From NCBI GenBank assembly GCA_964006375.1, contig OZ023262.1, positions 54,883,366 to 54,947,365 on the forward strand: a stretch of DNA of 64,000 bases, written 5' to 3'. The notes under the pieces are model-generated. The model made no database searches and had not been told where the DNA came from. It saw nothing but the letters and a program-made list of their open reading frames with translations. How positions within the stretch are numbered: position 1 is the stretch's first letter; each line of letters starts with the position of its first letter. The position numbers and the translations under genes were made by a program. This document shows positions 13,004 through 28,424 of the stretch, piece after piece. This DNA is from Tillus elongatus. Its lineage: Eukaryota; Arthropoda; Insecta; Coleoptera; Cleridae.

Positions 13004-13499
13004 TGGAGCAATACTTTTTTTTTGGTTGAGAATTTGACAAAAAGATTCGGAAATATATTTTTTATTTCATGATTAAGACGCTATGATTGAAGAAGTTTGT
13101 TATATTTTTAGAATGTGGTATATAATTGTTTTAGTTTTTTGATAATGAAATGTAAGTTTTTTGAAATATATTTTTGTTTTTCAAATAAAGTTATTTTTAT
13201 TTGACATTTAACTTGTTGTGATCTAATCCATTTTTATAAAGCCCATTTAAAATTATAAACATAAATAATAATTTGTCAATGGTAGGTTTATAAAATTTAT
13301 CAGAGTAGCAAGTTTTGAAGTTTTGATGAACACTTAAAGTAAGTATCTACACCGCAATGGAGTCCAGTTTGACACTTCTACACCTAATGATCGTTTGTCC
13401 TATAAGTTGCCATCGTCAAAAAATTAATCGTAATCATCTTCTGCTGTCAGCTGGGTTAAAAACTACCATTTTGTAGGTATGTATTAGTTGTAATTCAAA

Positions 13500-13800
13500 C
13501 GTTTATTATACGTCTTAATACAAGCAGTTTAACGTGACAGATTCCCGTTGATAAACATTAATTATAAACGTATATTCTTCATGACCGATGATGGTTAAAT
13601 CAACGTTGCAAAACCCTTGTTAATAAACATGTATAAAAAATGTATATTATACGTCATTAACGGCAAATAGTTTAACGTTACAAATTCCCGTTGATAAACA
13701 GTACCTAATTATAAACGTATATTCTCCATTACAGATGATGGTTAAATTAACGTTGTAAAATCCTTGTTAATAAACATGTAAGAAAAGCGTATATTTAAAC
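13500..13800. repeat. Subterminal tandem repeat, 2 units of ~145 bp
   Basis: Two successive units near the right end of the nested element share 'agtttaacgt.acagattcccgttgataaaca', 'ttataaacgtatattct' and 'gatgatggttaaat.aacgttg'. They also share 'ccttgttaataaacatgta'. The AAACGT/AACGTT motifs also populate the left arm. Confidence 0.8.
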
Positions 13801-13937
13801 GTTAAAACATACATGTATAAAAAACGTTTTTATATTGGTTTAATTATATGTTTATTCGGGCGACATTTTTACCAAAATTAAACGTAAGGTAGCATTTTCC
13901 TCTTAAACGTTTAATTAACGAACATGTGTTTACTGGG

Positions 13938-14827
13938 GTTCTTCTTGCTCAGTATGTACAGGTTGCAGATTACTACCATCAAACAGCATATCGTTATTTT
14001 CCGTAACCGCTGTGTTAGTAATTTCACACTCAACTTCCCGTTTGATTGTATTCAGTCTCGTTTGTGTAATAAGGTTATTCCTAAGTATGACACGATCCTG
14101 ATCCGATACTCTCTGTTGAGTCACCTGTATGTGTTGGTACACTATGAGAAATTCGGTGTGAAGTTGTTGTCTATGTCCGTTCGTCTGTTGTCCGAGTTGT
14201 GTTGCTCTGTAGTAAATCCGCATAAACGTTTCGTTCATATCCATAGTCCATTTCATGCACCGTCTTGGTAAGCCCATCTGGGTGAGCGCTGGCTGATTTT
14301 CCTGAGCAGCATCCTCCGTGGGTGGAGCTCTTGGTCTTCTTAGGCTCCTCTGCTTTTGATTTTGGATTTAATTTCTCACATGACAGGGACCCGCTCATCA
14401 GCATCCCGCCACCGACATCCCGCATGCTCTCATGTCCAGCGCCGGATCCAGACATGGCCTGGCGAATCCCAGGCAGCGGTATTTTTGCGAGGCTTTGGTT
14501 TTGCTCCATTTCCATGGGTGTGCCACCAGTTAACCCTGGTGGTCCAGTTAGGGATTGAGAAAGGAGTAAGGTAATATGTATAAGGAAAAAGAGTATAAAT
14601 AGGACAGCGGACAGCTGACGTCGCTGGCTATACCGTCTACGTCGTTACGAGTAGCGGTAAGCACACTGCTGGAAGCAGTTTACCCACCGACCAGACAGAC
14701 CTGTGGTCCTAGCCAGGGGCCCTTACAGAGTGCTACCGTCCTAGCCAGACAAACCCTGATTTTTAACGTGGTTGTTACTCCACCACTCCTCCTTTCTCAC
14801 CCGGGCTTGGGACCGGCAATGGCGGAG

Positions 14828-14828
<1 letters not shown>
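13938..14828 (-). pseudogene. R4/Dong-like element, 5' end and N-terminal ORF
   Basis: The minus strand from 14828 holds a 5' untranslated region, then an open stretch from 14515 (MEMEQNQSLAKIPLPGI...). Its C-terminal part (SASAHPDGLTKTVHEMDYGYERN) ends at 14171. A frameshifted continuation at 14277-13930 includes QQLHTEFLIVYQHIQVTQQRVSDQDRVI. This is the N-terminal domain region of an R4/Dong-type single ORF; I rely on recollection of that family. The reading reaches the 3-kb insertion and continues beyond it with QIEDMQENEELIDKL. The 5' end abuts an ATT array. Confidence 0.7.
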
Positions 14829-14905
<77 letters not shown>

Positions 14906-14939
14906 GTTGTTGTTGTTGTTGTTGTTGTTATTATTATTA
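14829..14939. repeat. (ATT)n-(GTT)n compound microsatellite
   Basis: ATT repeats pass into GTT repeats and back to ATT. The array lies exactly at the 5' boundary of the R4/Dong-like element. The second copy has the same array type in the same order at its upstream boundary (39991-40225). Confidence 0.95.
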
Positions 14940-14964
14940 GAGAACCCAACTCATTTCAATACAG

Positions 14965-15015
14965 TTTTCAGAACTAACGATCGTTTTGCTAACAAAGTTA
15001 GCGTCATCAGGGGGA
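14965..15015 (-). ncRNA. Hammerhead-like motif, degenerate
   Basis: Minus strand reads CTGATGACGCTAAC, loop TTT, then GTTAGCAAAACGATCGTT. The CUGAUGA core, a 6-bp stem II (GCTAAC/GTTAGC) and a palindromic stem III (ACGATCGT) are present. The GAAA box is AAAA and one base is inserted before stem II. It is nearly identical to the motif at 44157-44191, which keeps GAAA. Likely a decayed relic of Penelope-type sequence; ribozyme activity is not claimed. Confidence 0.4.
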
Positions 15016-15303
15016 TGAATAAACTAAGCGAATGGTCTATGGTCTTCTCTTTATGATGGACCAGGAGAGTTCTCCTTTTATCCCGTTATCCTGAGCCGGT
15101 AGAATAGACTTCTGTTGGTTAGGTTATTATTTGTCGGTCATGTAGTATTTGCTATTGATTGGAAATTTCTTTAGGCCTCTTGATTTTGGTACTAAGCGAA
15201 TAAAAACTACAACTCCAATTTATATGTTAGTTGACAAGCAATTGCGAACAGCGTCGTCTACGAAGTTATACAAATAATCTCCCTCTGTTTAGTCGAAAAT
15301 TCC

Positions 15304-15309
<6 letters not shown>

Positions 15310-15385
<76 letters not shown>
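15310..15385. repeat. (TA)n microsatellite, left of Tc1/mariner element 2
   Basis: Pure TA array ending exactly at the left TIR of the element that starts at 15386. Confidence 0.97.
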
Positions 15386-18060
<2,675 letters not shown>

Positions 18061-18600
18061 ACAAAATATTTTGTATGGATAACAAAATCTACTGTATATT
18101 ACAAATAAAATTTTCGTTTTTTTTGCGCAAGAAGGTTAAGAAAACAACTAAATTTTATAATTTTTCTTCTTAAATCTAGGAACCTGAAACGCATACGTGT
18201 TATGTAGCGAAAATATCGCAAGAAGTGTGTTATACACAGTTCTAAGTTTCAGCTTCAACCGTCATTAGGTAATTAGGTAATTTTGAAAAATAGAAATAAA
18301 ATTAACCTTTCTAATCAGCCGCCACTGCATTCACCAATGGACGAGAGCGCCTATCGATCTGTGAACATTATTTCATATAATATAAAACCTTAGCCATATA
18401 TCGAATGACCAACCAGAGAGGCCGGAACAAAGAACAGAAGCGGTCAAGAGCAAGAGGTCCATAAGGGAAATGAAATCCAGCGAAACAATTGTAAACATTG
18501 CTTCTGTTACATAGTCAAGTTCTAGACATTATAACTTCCGGATTCCTCTGTAAACAAATAGAAGGAGCATCATTCAAAAACTCGAATTGTATCGTATTGT
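18061..18600. other. No supported gene
   Basis: AT-rich sequence with no coding similarity or clear repeat structure recognised. Confidence 0.4.
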
Positions 18601-18865
18601 GTTTTGTTCCTTATTTCCGCGACTTTCGTCATCACCGTCACCAGGGAGCAGTTTCACCTCACTGTTCTGAAAATTTCACGAAAACTCTTCCTATCTGTAA
18701 GGAGTGTAGGGATATTTAACGTGGCCAACATCGCAAAGGCAGAACATGTATACATGTTACTTCCGCAAACACAATTTCACAGTTAACACTCGGTTGATGT
18801 TAATTTACAGCATTGAGTACAGAGGCACACGTTCTTACCACTAAATCACCGAGGCTGCAACTTGA
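18601..18865 (-). repeat. tRNA-derived SINE, diverged copy
   Basis: Matches the two SINE copies at 53490 and 54191 over the body ('atttccgcgactttcgtcatc', 'ccagggagcagtttcacct', 'tttaacgtggccaacatcgc'). It ends with the reverse of an A-box-bearing head ('acgttcttaccactaaatca'). The B-box region is lost. Diverged relative to the other two copies. Confidence 0.7.
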
Positions 18866-19329
18866 AATTTATGACACGCTGCTGCTATACTGGTCTCCAG
18901 TGACCGGACAGGCTTTAATTTCTCGTAATGTATTAATTGTCAATTTTGCCTAAACTTTCCTAACTTGCGAACACTATTTGTGCTGGTAGAAAAAGAAAAA
19001 TTTCTAGACGCAGCAAGTGCACTATGGTAGTGAATTTTCATGAGCTTAAAATTTTGTCGACTTTGCCTTTTACTAAAAGTAAAACAAAATATAACTTATT
19101 TTAGTATAAACAATATAAACCTGGTTAAAAACAATATAATGAAATACATGATCTCTACATAAATCTTTACTAATGATTTATATAATCAGTTGCATAAATA
19201 ACTCGAACAAAACAAATGATACACAGGAAATGTACTCAATAAAAAGTACACTAGGAAAGCTAAACAAATATTTCCCAAAAAAAAAGAACACAATCAACGT
19301 TAAAATGTGCATTTAGTACAATTTCCATC

Positions 19330-20415
19330 TTTGCCTCGTTGTTCGCCGGCAATCTACTCTTAACCCACCTTCAAATGTTCAACCACCAATAGCCCCCAAT
19401 GTCGCGCATAAAATGACGGATATCATTTTCAAAACTAAAAGGGTACGAAATATGCTCTCTTCTCTTAATACCAGGAAAGCCCTTGGCCTTGACGAGATCC
19501 CAGCAACTGTTTCCAGAAAGTTCGCACCAGAACTTGCTCCTGTCCTGACTCGTCTGTTTCAGACATCTTACAATAGAGGCATATTTCCTAGTAACTGTAA
19601 AACTCCTCGAGTACATATCCAAAGCCTTCGACCAGGTCTGGCACGCAGCGCTGCTTAATAAACTTCCGGCCTATGGCCTACCACCAAAACTCTGTACCTG
19701 GACAGCAAATTTCCTCTTCAACCGGAGCATTTCTGTTATCGTGAATCGCCATTCCTCTAAACTGTATCCAATTAATGCAGTAGTCCCTCAAGGTTCAGCT
19801 TTAGCGCCTACTTTGTTTCTTCTCCACATCAATGACCGCCTCTCTAGCACATCCAACCCAGTTCACAGTTACGCGGACGACAGCATCCTCCACTCAAATA
19901 TACAATATTCTAAAACTCTGTCTTTAGCCCAATTAGATAAGGAACGCAGACTCATGGAGGGTTCTGTCTCTGTGTATCTCCAAAAAATATTAGACTGTGA
20001 AAGTAGAAATCTTCTAGAATTCAACTCCACCAAATCTCAGTCTTGCTTTCTATCTCATAAGAGATACGCCAGCCCTAGACCCATCACAATGAACAATCAA
20101 GTTATTCAAAGCAATGGGTCCTTTTCACTTGTTGGCATTTCTGTGGATCGAAATCTAAGTGACACCAACATGTCACATCAATTACAGAAGCGACTGCTAA
20201 GAAATTAGGTTTCCTCTTCCGGGCTCGCAAATACTTTTCACCAGCTAATCTCTATACCTTATATACTTCACAAATCAGGCCAAACCTCGAATACTGCTCC
20301 CACATCTGGGGTGCCGCTGCCGCTTCTACACTACAGAGAGCTATGCGTCTCATCGGTGACCCTACCCTTACCCAAAAGCTGCCATCCCTTGCGAACTGAT
20401 GTGCCATTTGTGACG

Positions 20416-20448
<33 letters not shown>

Positions 20449-20775
20449 TAGATATCTGCACGGGCACTGCTCAGAGGAGCTTTCTTCCATAGTTCCTCCA
20501 CCTGCTGCCCCCAACAGATCTACCAGGGGAACAGAGCGTAAGGAACCCTTTTACTGTCCAGGTCACCAGACATAGAACGTCTTGTTATGCCCGCTCTTTT
20601 GTGCCGAGGACTTCCAAGTTGTAGAATTCCTTGCCCCGGCACAGGTTTTTCCTTCTCCTCCGAACCCCCTAACCTTCAAGTCCAGAATTAACAAGTTGCC
20701 TGTTTCTTCCTTGTCGACACCCGCGGTACGATAGTACTTAGGCTGTAAGCCCTTGTGGGTGTTGTTGAAATATTT
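19330..20775 (+). mobile_element. Jockey/CR1-like retrotransposon, truncated copy B
   Basis: A 5'-truncated plus-strand copy of the family at 646-3652. It starts at the RT fingers (MTDIIFKTKRVRNMLSSLNT, from 19413), and a segment is deleted near 19605. It resumes at 'KAFDQVWHAALLNKLPAYGL' and keeps GSALAPTLFLLHIND and SYADDSIL near 19865-19885. It breaks frame near 20190. The 3' end 'gggtgttgttgaaat' ends at 20771 and is followed by a T- and A-rich tail. Confidence 0.85.
20415..20444. repeat. (CT)n microsatellite inside LINE copy B
   Basis: A CT array interrupts the C-terminal coding part. Copy A at the equivalent site lacks it, so it expanded after insertion. Confidence 0.9.
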
Positions 20776-20889
20776 TTTTTAAAATTTGGATTATATAACA
20801 TTTTATCAATTTAAAGTACAACACCTAATTTAATGTATTTTTAAAATCACACATTTCATGCTTGAAATAGTTATAAGTATAATTAAGAT

Positions 20890-21300
20890 GATTATGCACG
20901 AAAGCCCCCACGACAAAAGAGCTCCCCTCAACCTGACCCCAACGTTTTCTTCCCCTCCTATATGCCTACAACCACCCTTAATGCATAAACCAGAAGAAGA
21001 ATTTCTTGGGAACAACCCTTAAGAAAATTGCCGGACCTTGGTCGAATCGGCGTTCTGTGCGGAGTAGACAAGGTTTAAATGAGGTATGGCTTTAAAATGT
21101 GAAAAGGGTACCTTTTCGAGGTCCGACTGAGCTTTTTTTCGAATTTTCCGCTCATATTTCCTTTCCGTCCAGCACCCCTATTCACTCCTCGTCCCGTAAC
21201 TTTTTTGAGGGTTGTTTACAACGAGTTTTTTAGTGGTTCGTGCATCCAGGTGGGATTCTAAGCAAGTCTCTGCAAATTACATTGTGAAGCGGTCAAACTA
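20890..21300. repeat. Half copy of the fold-back family
   Basis: Contains 'ccgctcatatttccttt', 'agcacccctattcactcct' and 'cgtaacttttttgagggt', matching the right arm of the fold-back at 5171-5987. A short inverted partner precedes it at 20940-21010. The arms are diverged and no poly-G centre is present. Confidence 0.65.
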
Positions 21301-22200
21301 TGAAGGCAAATAGGTGTAATATCACAAGTGTTATACTTAATTGTACCTACACACTGTATAATTGTTTAACGATAATAAATAAATAATGAAAAAATAGGTA
21401 TATAGGAGATTGTCAAAAGGAATAAGCATACTTACCACTCATACCTATAACAAGTTTTCTTACGTCATGAACAGTTTCAATAGATAAAAGTTGGTAGAAA
21501 TAACAAATTTTAACATGACGCCTTTTCCTTATGCCCTTACTCCTATATTATGTGTAATGTGTATGTTATTAATGTATCAATAATGTTAAATGCATGAATG
21601 TTTATTTTGATTATGACACACAAGACAGTAGACAGACGCAAAATTGTCACAATAACAGAACCTAAAGTCATTGCTGCCAGATTGAGTAGAATTTTAGATA
21701 TAAATTTTAAAATCATTACGAATGGGTAATTCCAAATTTATGGGTACTTAATCGTAGCTTTAGAGTACTTTTCAATTAGTTGATTAAAATTATCACTTCT
21801 CGTCTATAATTGTGACAGCATAATATCTAAGGTGTCTTATATTCCGAAATTTATATAAAATCCGACAACCCGTGACCTTGGACGATTTATATTGTATGTA
21901 GATTTATTTAAAACAGTATAGCTAGATTCTCGCCGCATCTTTCTGTCTTTGTCAGCACATAATGCGTATGGCCTCATGGAATTTGAAAAGTTGTCGTAGA
22001 TTATTATTTATTTTTAGCGAACTTGCAATTTAGAATATATTTTTCATTCATGGACCACTTTATTTACAACTCGTTACACATCTGCATTTTTTCTTAAATC
22101 ACTTCAATAGTTGAAAATATGGCGCTTAAAACTATTTTTCAATTTTTTCTAGGAAAAATTAGGTATTGGCAGCTGAGCAATGAACTCATCCAACCATTAA
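21301..22200. other. No supported gene
   Basis: AT-rich with many stops in all frames. No recognisable element ends, tandem structure or coding similarity. Confidence 0.4.
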
Positions 22201-22267
22201 CAAAGTCAAGGTACTTGCAAAATTATATCAAAATCTGTTAAGTATTTTTGAGTTCTCGGTTCGATAT

Positions 22268-22269
<2 letters not shown>

Positions 22270-22358
<89 letters not shown>
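22270..22358. repeat. (TA)n microsatellite, left of intact Tc1/mariner element
   Basis: Pure TA array. The diverged composite junction (GAGTTCTCGGTTCGATA) is on its left and the transposon terminus CAGGGTCGCT starts at 22359 on its right. Confidence 0.97.
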
Positions 22359-22361
<3 letters not shown>

Positions 22362-22775
22362 GGTCGCTAATAAGTCTGGAAACGGTCGATTATCCGGGAA
22401 AATATACAAGGTGTCGAAAAAAGTTTTATACAAAAGTTTTTGGGTTCTTCAATGTCTACTAGGCGGTGATAATTTTATTTATACAGGGTTGGTCATACAG
22501 GCGTGGCACACCAATATTAATTTTTTTTTAATGGAACACCCTATATATTATTCGATATTTCAATCCTTCTCTTAATTTTGAGCAACATTTATCAGAAGCA
22601 TAATGTACATAAACTCAATCGTTTCCGGGTAAAAAAATAAATAAAAATAAACGCTATTGTTTTTAAAATCTATTGGATGAAGAACAAAAATAAATGAAAA
22701 GTAGAATATCTCTTGAAAACAATCTGTGAGTGTGAAAAGAACCGGTTGCGATGTTTTTAACATTGTTTGAAATCC
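22359..22775 (+). repeat. Left TIR of DD41D transposon
   Basis: 417-bp terminal inverted repeat. Its inner edge coincides with the transposase stop codon (reverse TAG at 22775-22777). Apparent ORFs in this arm are mirrored in the other arm and are not genes. Confidence 0.93.
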
Positions 22776-23869
22776 TATTTTATAAGATGTTCAAAGTGTT
22801 CTCCATTGACCTCCTGACAATAATGAATTCGCTTAACAAAACATTGCACTGCATTTACAAGAGCGTTTTGAGGAATGTTATTAATTCTTATTATTATTAA
22901 CTCTTCAATATTCTGCGGTCTATTTTGGTAAATTAAATTTTTTACATGACCCCACAAAAAAAAGTCAAGCGGCGTCATGCCGGGAGACCTAGCTGACCAT
23001 TCAATAGTTCCCCTGCGCCCTATCCATCTGCCAGGAAAGGTTTGATTCAGATATTCCCGTACCTCAATTCCAAAATGAGGGGGTGCCCCATCCTGCTGAA
23101 ACCATATTTCTTCCGCTGGTAGATTTGGGTCGTTATTGTTCGGAAATAATCGACTAACGTCTGGAACAATTGATTCTTGCAAAAGTGTCAAATATCGAGC
23201 AGAGTTCAAATTACCGTGTATAAAATAAGGTCCTATGATATGTCCACCAATAATAGCACACCAAACATTTACTTTTTGCGGTCTTTGGGTGTGAATTTGT
23301 TCCATCCAATGTGGGTTTTCGTCTGACCAGTACCTACAGTTGTGTCGGTTGACTTGTCCATTCAAACAAAATGTAGATTCGTCGGAAAACAAAATGTGGT
23401 TGGCAAAGTTAAAATTTTGGCGTAACTTCTCCATAATAAGTTCACAGAACTCGATTCTGCGATCAAAATCGTCTTCACTCAGTTCTTGCAATAAATGAAT
23501 TTTATATGGACGGAACTTTTCCCGCTTCGTAATCTTTTGAATTGAATATCGACTCATATTGTGATTTAAAGCCAATTGCTGTGCCGAAGTTTTCGGATTT
23601 TCCACCACATCCAATATTACATTCAAAGAATTTTCTTCATTTGTAACGGTTACTGGCCTTCCAGTTCTAGGTTTATCCTTGATACCGCCAGTTTCGTGAA
23701 AACGATGCAAAGTTTTCGAAACTGTGGATTTGGAGATCGATTCCCGCTCAGGATGCAACTCATTGAACATAATCACCACTTGAGCAAAACTTCGTGTTCT
23801 ATCACCGTACCCTATCATCATTAAAATTTCGATACGTTCGGTTTCACTTAAACTTGCCATTTTGCACAA
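22775..23869 (-). CDS. Tc1/mariner-superfamily transposase, DD41D, open
   Basis: A 364-residue cut-and-paste transposase that would bind the TIRs, excise the element and insert it at TA. The N-terminal helix-turn-helix lies at about residues 6-60. A GRPVT linker (70-74) and second helix-turn-helix (about 95-118) follow. The DDE/D core is D163 (FSDESTF), D260 (WFQQDGAPPHF) and D302 (MTPLDFFLWGH). I count 41 residues between the second and third Asp, so DD41D, the spacing reported for the insect 'rosa' group. Met1 or Met4 could be the start. No stop or frameshift is seen. The usual SPD before the last Asp is SPG, which is non-catalytic. Relatives at 7650 and 16060 are broken. Confidence 0.92.
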   Translation of the reverse strand: MCKMASLSETERIEILMMIGYGDRTRSFAQVVIMFNELHPERESISKSTVSKTLHRFHETGGIKDKPRTGRPVTVTNEENSLNVILDVVENPKTSAQQLALNHNMSRYSIQKITKREKFRPYKIHLLQELSEDDFDRRIEFCELIMEKLRQNFNFANHILFSDESTFCLNGQVNRHNCRYWSDENPHWMEQIHTQRPQKVNVWCAIIGGHIIGPYFIHGNLNSARYLTLLQESIVPDVSRLFPNNNDPNLPAEEIWFQQDGAPPHFGIEVREYLNQTFPGRWIGRRGTIEWSARSPGMTPLDFFLWGHVKNLIYQNRPQNIEELIIIRINNIPQNALVNAVQCFVKRIHYCQEVNGEHFEHLIK

Positions 23870-24002
23870 AAACTGTTGACACTAAATTACTAATGTTTCA
23901 AAACTGTTGACACTGAATGAATGTTTGACATTCGTTGTCCTGGAAACATTTTAAAACAAAAGAATAATACTGCGTTTCTTATGGGCATCTTATCTTATCT
24001 TG

Positions 24003-24416
24003 GGATTCCAAACAATGTTAAAAACATCGCAACCGGTTCTTTTCACACTCACAGATTGTTTTCAAGAGATATTCTACTTTTCATTTATTTTTGTTCTTCA
24101 TCCAATAGATTTTAAAAACAGTAGCGTTTATTTTTATTTATTTTTTTACCCGGAAACGATTGAGTTTATGTACATTATGCTTCTGATAAATGTTGCTCAA
24201 AATTAAGAGAAGGATTGAAATATCGAATAATATATAGGGTGTTCCATTTAAAAAAAATTAATATTGGTGTGCCACGCCTGTATGACCAACCCTGTATAAA
24301 TAAAATTATCACCGCCTAGTAGACATTGAAGAACCCAAAAACTTTTGTATAAAACTTTTTTCGACACCTTGTATATTTTCCCGGATAATCGACCGTTTCC
24401 AGACTTATCAGCGACC

Positions 24417-24419
<3 letters not shown>
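24003..24419 (-). repeat. Right TIR of DD41D transposon
   Basis: Reverse complement of 22359-22775 with about four mismatches. It precedes the transposase start by about 130 bp and so probably contains or overlaps the promoter. Confidence 0.93.

Positions 24420-24501
<82 letters not shown>
24420..24501. repeat. (TA)n microsatellite between two transposon ends
   Basis: TA array with one TG interruption near 24488. It lies between the DD41D right end and another terminus, AGGGTGATTCGTAACGCAAT, starting at 24502. Confidence 0.95.
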
Positions 24502-24660
24502 GGGTGATTCGTAACGCAATGGACACAGAATGTGTGCGTGTAGTGGACCTCAAATTATGCCAAATTTGTATATAAAATTTTTCTCTGGCGAGATATTAAC
24601 CTTGGAAGATTCTTTAATATTTACAAGAAACAGCTGTATTGCAGCAATGCCCTGACATAG
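24502..24660 (+). repeat. Solo Tc1/mariner-like terminal repeat
   Basis: Begins AGGGTGATTCGTAACGCAAT next to a TA array and shares about 150 bp with the opposite-orientation sequence ending at 33918 (gacacagaatgtgtgc, cagctgtat.gc.gca.tgccct). It looks like one end of a MITE or deleted element whose other end is absent. Confidence 0.6.
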
Positions 24661-24665
24661 AAAAA

Positions 24666-25858
<1,193 letters not shown>

Positions 25859-25865
25859 AAAAAGT

Positions 25866-27131
<1,266 letters not shown>

Positions 27132-28420
27132 CTGAATAATAAGTAAAGTGCAGATATTCATAGAAAATTAAGTTATCGCAAAAAAATTACACTTACAACG
27201 AAGTAGAGATGCCTACTGCTTGCAGCCGCTACCAATAAGGAATACCACACCCAGCGCCACCATGCCGCATCCTGGAATCACTTGCACTCAAACATGTTAA
27301 CGTGGGAAGTGATTATTCTATTTAATTAACACTTCACTATATTTTAAATGAAATAAAGAAAATGATGGGCACGCACAACACTCGATACGCCGGTTGTTTC
27401 CAAATATGTTGGCACTCATGTTAAACTAAAGTTAGTTAAGCCACAATGATCAACAAACTTTTTGAAAATCAAACAGCCGCGCACCACACGAGGAAAAACA
27501 CGCCGCGATCCCGACTGGAAGTTGCAGAAATAACAAAATGAAATAATAATTTAGACAATAAATGAATTAAAATGCATTTAAAACAGTCCAAAACTCCCAG
27601 AGATGTTTCCACGTCGCACTCCAATGAAAAACTGAACGACAAATGTGTCAATGTGTCATAGGTGACCAGATTGAAAGAAGAATTTAATGTGAAGTTTTTT
27701 CTCCACTTGCACAACAATGACAAACTTGATTGTTTATCGGAAGTGGCGTTTTTTGCTCACAACCTTATCGCGTTTCAGCTCTTGTCTGCTATAAATAATG
27801 CATTTTAAAAGTTGTTGTAGTGTAAAATTAAATTCTATTTAACGTAGTTTTGATAAAGGGGTATAAAAAACTGAGTTTGTGGCCTAAAAAGTAAAACTGT
27901 GATTGTATCTGGGTGAATGTTGTTAGGATGTTTTATTCTATTAATAAATTAACTAATAATATCGTATTAAAATAATTCAATTATGAAAGAGTTTGATGCA
28001 AAAACTTTATTCAGCAGATTAAAAGGGTGTCTTTGCTTGTCAAAATAAGGTTAATTAAAACTTTAGGATTACACTGTTTTCTTTATTTTGTTACTAGATA
28101 CTTGTATGTTTCCAATTTCATGTATGGTTTAACCGAAATGTAGTTGCATTCGTGTGATACCGAATGATAAATGATTCTCTCATGTCGTTAGTTTATACAA
28201 CAATAAGTTCGTAGTACTTAAAGCAGCTTAACCCGTCTTTGGCCAGTATAACTTAATTTTTATTTAACTATAATAAATGTTCTGTTTTTATTGAACACTA
28301 AAATAATATAAAATAAATGTAATATGTTATATAATAGAAATTGCACTTGTAGTTGGCAGGTTTTAAGAGGTACAAATGAAATCAGGCATTATTAATAAAA
28401 TTAGTTTATTTAAAAATCTC
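27132..28420. other. Low-repeat region, no supported gene
   Basis: The longest stretch in the left half free of the recognisable families. Slightly more GC around 27190-27540. A short minus-strand open stretch at 27723-27469 has no recognisable domain. It may be single-copy sequence, but no exon could be supported. Confidence 0.4.
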
Positions 28421-28424
28421 GGGA

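Larger units (their letters stand above)
10902..13937. mobile_element. 3,036-bp nested DNA transposon, CCCARTAAACAC termini
   Basis: Left terminus CCCAATAAACACACGTG (10902) and right terminus, read in reverse, CCCAGTAAACACATGTTCG (13937) are inverted repeats of about 30 bp. Both flanks carry GT (10900-10901 and 13938-13939). Removing the element and one GT joins the host retrotransposon frame in phase, so this is a clean insertion with a 2-bp duplication. Both subterminal regions are arrays rich in AACGTT, AAACGT and ATAAACG. No transposase is recognisable, so it is probably non-autonomous. A 2-bp duplication and motif-rich subterminal arrays recall CACTA/Mirage-like elements, but the termini are not CACTA and the class is unresolved. 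Confidence 0.8.
22359..24419 (-). mobile_element. Near-intact Tc1/mariner (DD41D) transposon, 2,061 bp
   Basis: The TIRs are 417 bp each, 22359-22775 and 24003-24419, starting CAGGGTCGCT. I count only about four differences by eye (for example A/G at the 11th base), so they are about 99% identical. A TA dinucleotide and TA arrays flank both ends. The single transposase gene fills the space between the TIRs and is open. Near-identical arms plus an open ORF imply recent transposition. Confidence 0.93.

Noticed and set aside
13924..14271. Plus-strand 115-codon ORF
   Set aside because: Antisense shadow of the R4/Dong-like N-terminal region.
22572..22763. ORF in the left TIR and its near-identical twin at 24000-24206
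   Set aside because: Mirror copies created by the inverted repeats of the DD41D transposon.
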